Origin: Akkermansiaceae bacterium
GTDB lineage: Bacteria > Verrucomicrobiota > Verrucomicrobiia > Verrucomicrobiales > Akkermansiaceae
NCBI GenBank assembly: GCA_024233135.1
Contig: JACKPZ010000002.1
Location: 1-64,000, forward strand
Direction of reading: 5' to 3'
DNA: 64,000 nucleotides
The notes under the pieces are model-generated. The model searched no databases and was not told the DNA's origin. It was given only the letters and a program-made list of their open reading frames with translations. Numbering within the stretch: the stretch's first letter is position 1; every line of letters begins with the position of its first letter. Positions 62,201 to 64,000 of this stretch are shown here, in pieces. The position numbers and the translations under genes were made by a program.

Positions 62201-64000
62201 TCAGGTGGGCACGCGTCCGCCAAGTGTCTCCTCGAACCACGCGTCCTCCGGCATGGCGTAGGGGCGGAAGGTTTCCAGCGTTCCGAGGTGTTCGTTGTAG
62301 AACAGGGCGCGGTGGAGTCCGAGCTGGGTGGCGGCGGGCGAATCGATGAGGTTGGCGGAGTCGTTGGCGCTCATCTGGAAGAGGACGCGCATTTCGAACT
62401 CGGAGAGCATCTTGCGCGGGATCCAGCGGCTGACATTGTTCCACGTATCGACCGAGGCGAGGACATGGATGCCAGACGGCGCGCCTTCGCCGAGGATGTC
62501 GGAAAACACCTTGCTCGGGCTGGCGGCGCTTTCCTCGTCGTCCATCGAGAAACGGAATTCGTCCTCGGGGCGAAGCGCCTTGAACCGCTGGATCTCGTGA
62601 ACGAGCAGGAAGGTTTCCGGCGCGTTGCGACCGGCATCGGCGGAGCGTCCCGTTAGATCCTGATGGAGTCCGGTCATCAGGTCCGCGACTTCGGCGGGAC
62701 CGCCGATCTTGATCTCGTGCGGCAACAACGCGGCGAGGCGGTGGAACACGGAGTTCGGATCCGGCTCCGAGCCGTGGGGATCGAGGACGACGAAGTTCGC
62801 CTGATCCGCGGGAAACTGCGAGGCGAGCGAGAGCAACGAGAGCGCGAGAATGGTCGAGGTGCGTTCACCGGACTGGCCGATGACCAGCAGGTGGCTGCCG
62901 CTGAGGCGCTGGAAGGCGGCTTCGGTGTGACCTTTGATCGAGTTCGGCGCTCCGAGCCATGCCTTGGCGACGCGCGGGCGGGCGGCGACGGGATTGTGGA
63001 GGAAGGCTGCCAGATCCGGATTGTCCCGGACGTCGGCGGGAGCATTGCCTTCGAAGACGATCGGCTCGGCGGCGATGCCATCTCGTTTCGCCAGCGAGGC
63101 GGCGCGGTCGAGGGCGGTGTCGCGTTCGCTTTCCGGCAGCCAGACGATCTGGAACGGGCTGTTGGCGGCGACAGCTCCGGCCTGGTCGTTGTAAATCCCC
63201 TCGCCCGGGCGGGTGAGCAGGCGCGGCGCCGGGTTGTCCTCGTCCATAATGAGATGGGCGTCGGTCTCGTTGCATTGCAGCGCGATGCGGATGACCATCT
63301 GGCCGAGCGTGGCGCGGGCCAGCGTGTAGGCACCTCCGAGGGTTTGAGAACCAAGGATCACATGGATGCCAAAGGCGCGGCCCTGGCGGACGATGCGGTC
63401 CAACAGAAGAGACGCCTCCTGCGCCACGGCGTCGTCCTCGGTGAAGAATTCCTGGAACTCGTCGATGAGCAGCAGGCTGCGCGGCATCGGTTCGGAGCCT
63501 GCGGTCTTCCTGTAACCTGATAGATCCTGCGCGCCGGCCTTCCGGAACAACTCGCCGCGGCGCTTCAACTCGCCGTCCACCCGCTGCAGCACGCTGAGGG
63601 CGAACTCGCGGTCGCTTTCGATCGCCACGACCTTCGCGTGTGGCAGGCGTTTCGATGCGTAGCACTTGAACTCGACGCCCTTCTTGAAGTCCACCAGATA
63701 GAATTCGACCTGCCCGGGCGAGGCCCACAGCGCGAGGTTGGTGACGATGACGTGGAACAACGTCGATTTGCCGGACCCCGTCTTGCCTGCGACGAGCACG
63801 TGCTGGCGTGTCCCCTTGCCGATGGCGAGTGTCTGGAGTTTGCGCGCGCCGGTGCGGCCGACGGGGATGCGGAGTTCTTCCGAGGTGTCGAGCGTCCACT
63901 CGCCGCCCGGTTCCGGCGCGATGTGGGCGAAGGGAACTTCGACGCGGTTCGAGTCGACGCTGGCGCGGCCGATGCGATGGACGAGTTCGGTGGCGTCGGC
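62201..64000 (-). CDS. FtsK/SpoIIIE-type ATPase, two domains (N-terminus outside window)
   Basis: Only the C-terminal 600 or so residues are seen; the frame is open to the window edge, so the start is missing. The first ATPase domain is intact: Walker A in VAGKTGSGKSTLFHV, VEFYLVDFKKGVEFK, Walker B in SLLLIDEFQEFF, and a sensor SQTLGG. A second FtsK-like domain follows with a degraded nucleotide site (IGQSGERTSTILAL, FVVLDPHGSEPD, FLLVHEIQRF). Tandem FtsK domains with a degenerate second site recall type VII secretion EccC and related motor proteins rather than chromosomal FtsK. No partner genes are visible, so the role is undecided. Confidence 0.85.
   Translation of the reverse strand, partial: ADATELVHRIGRASVDSNRVEVPFAHIAPEPGGEWTLDTSEELRIPVGRTGARKLQTLAIGKGTRQHVLVAGKTGSGKSTLFHVIVTNLALWASPGQVEFYLVDFKKGVEFKCYASKRLPHAKVVAIESDREFALSVLQRVDGELKRRGELFRKAGAQDLSGYRKTAGSEPMPRSLLLIDEFQEFFTEDDAVAQEASLLLDRIVRQGRAFGIHVILGSQTLGGAYTLARATLGQMVIRIALQCNETDAHLIMDEDNPAPRLLTRPGEGIYNDQAGAVAANSPFQIVWLPESERDTALDRAASLAKRDGIAAEPIVFEGNAPADVRDNPDLAAFLHNPVAARPRVAKAWLGAPNSIKGHTEAAFQRLSGSHLLVIGQSGERTSTILALSLLSLASQFPADQANFVVLDPHGSEPDPNSVFHRLAALLPHEIKIGGPAEVADLMTGLHQDLTGRSADAGRNAPETFLLVHEIQRFKALRPEDEFRFSMDDEESAASPSKVFSDILGEGAPSGIHVLASVDTWNNVSRWIPRKMLSEFEMRVLFQMSANDSANLIDSPAATQLGLHRALFYNEHLGTLETFRPYAMPEDAWFEETLGGRVPT

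Noticed and set aside
1..64000. CRISPR arrays, rRNA, tRNA or insertion sequences
   Set aside because: No regularly spaced repeats, transposase motifs or cloverleaf-like segments were found. Intergenic spaces are all under 300 bp.

Overview
The window is GC-rich, gene-dense bacterial chromosome with strongly G/C-ending codons. It carries about 51 protein genes, no rRNA, tRNA or CRISPR array that I can see, and no gene-free stretch over 300 bases. Gene content points to Verrucomicrobiota, probably Verrucomicrobiales. The pointers are a GFTLVELLVVI-type pseudopilin, an SHD1 domain on a secreted protein, an ECF sigma/YfbK-type anti-sigma pair, a tricorn-type protease, and a sodium-linked methylmalonyl-CoA/propionate module beside pyruvate:ferredoxin oxidoreductase. 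This placement is inferred from content, not from any database search.

Layout. 1-6.1 kb: glutamate synthase gltBD (gltB lacks its 5' end). 6.1-7.2 kb: a secreted SHD1-CAP protein. 7.4-24.5 kb, minus strand: nifJ (PFOR), a dihydroorotate-dehydrogenase-like flavoprotein, nuoA, then nuoB-C-D-I-H-J-K-L-M-M-N. A VOC-family gene on the opposite strand sits between nuoA and nuoB. No nuoE, nuoF or nuoG is present, so the cluster encodes a complex I without its NADH-oxidising module but with two NuoM-type antiporter subunits. 24.6-26.1 kb: a biotin-less pyruvate/oxaloacetate carboxyltransferase subunit. 26.2-38 kb: secreted and cell-envelope functions (nuclease/phosphatase fusion, alanine racemase, tricorn-like protease, DUF2452-like protein, pseudopilin, TonB receptor, two lipoproteins including a trypsin-like protease). 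37.9-45.8 kb: housekeeping and small accessory genes (mutY, CAP lipoprotein, rnhB, yraN, flavin-dependent halogenase-like protein, hicBA, xerD-type recombinase, DUF1232 protein, eukaryotic-type hisA). 45.8-49.1 kb: pyruvate dehydrogenase E1 alpha, E1 beta and E2. 49.2-50.9 kb: ECF sigma factor and anti-sigma-like protein. 51.2-60.8 kb: mce-mmdA-mmdD-mmdC-mmdB-CoA transferase-mutA-mutB, closed by a strong intrinsic terminator. 60.9-64 kb: a Tat-exported Gfo/Idh/MocA protein and the 3' part of a two-domain FtsK/SpoIIIE-type ATPase.

How it may work together (inference). Pyruvate can be oxidised by PDH (making NADH) or by PFOR (making reduced ferredoxin). The NADH-module-less complex I, directly linked to PFOR, could accept electrons from ferredoxin and pump ions. 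The 51-61 kb operon encodes the succinate-to-propionate branch, in which decarboxylation of methylmalonyl-CoA drives sodium export. The 24.6 kb carboxyltransferase lacks its own biotin domain and may borrow the carrier encoded in that operon. The picture is of a flexible, facultatively fermentative heterotroph.
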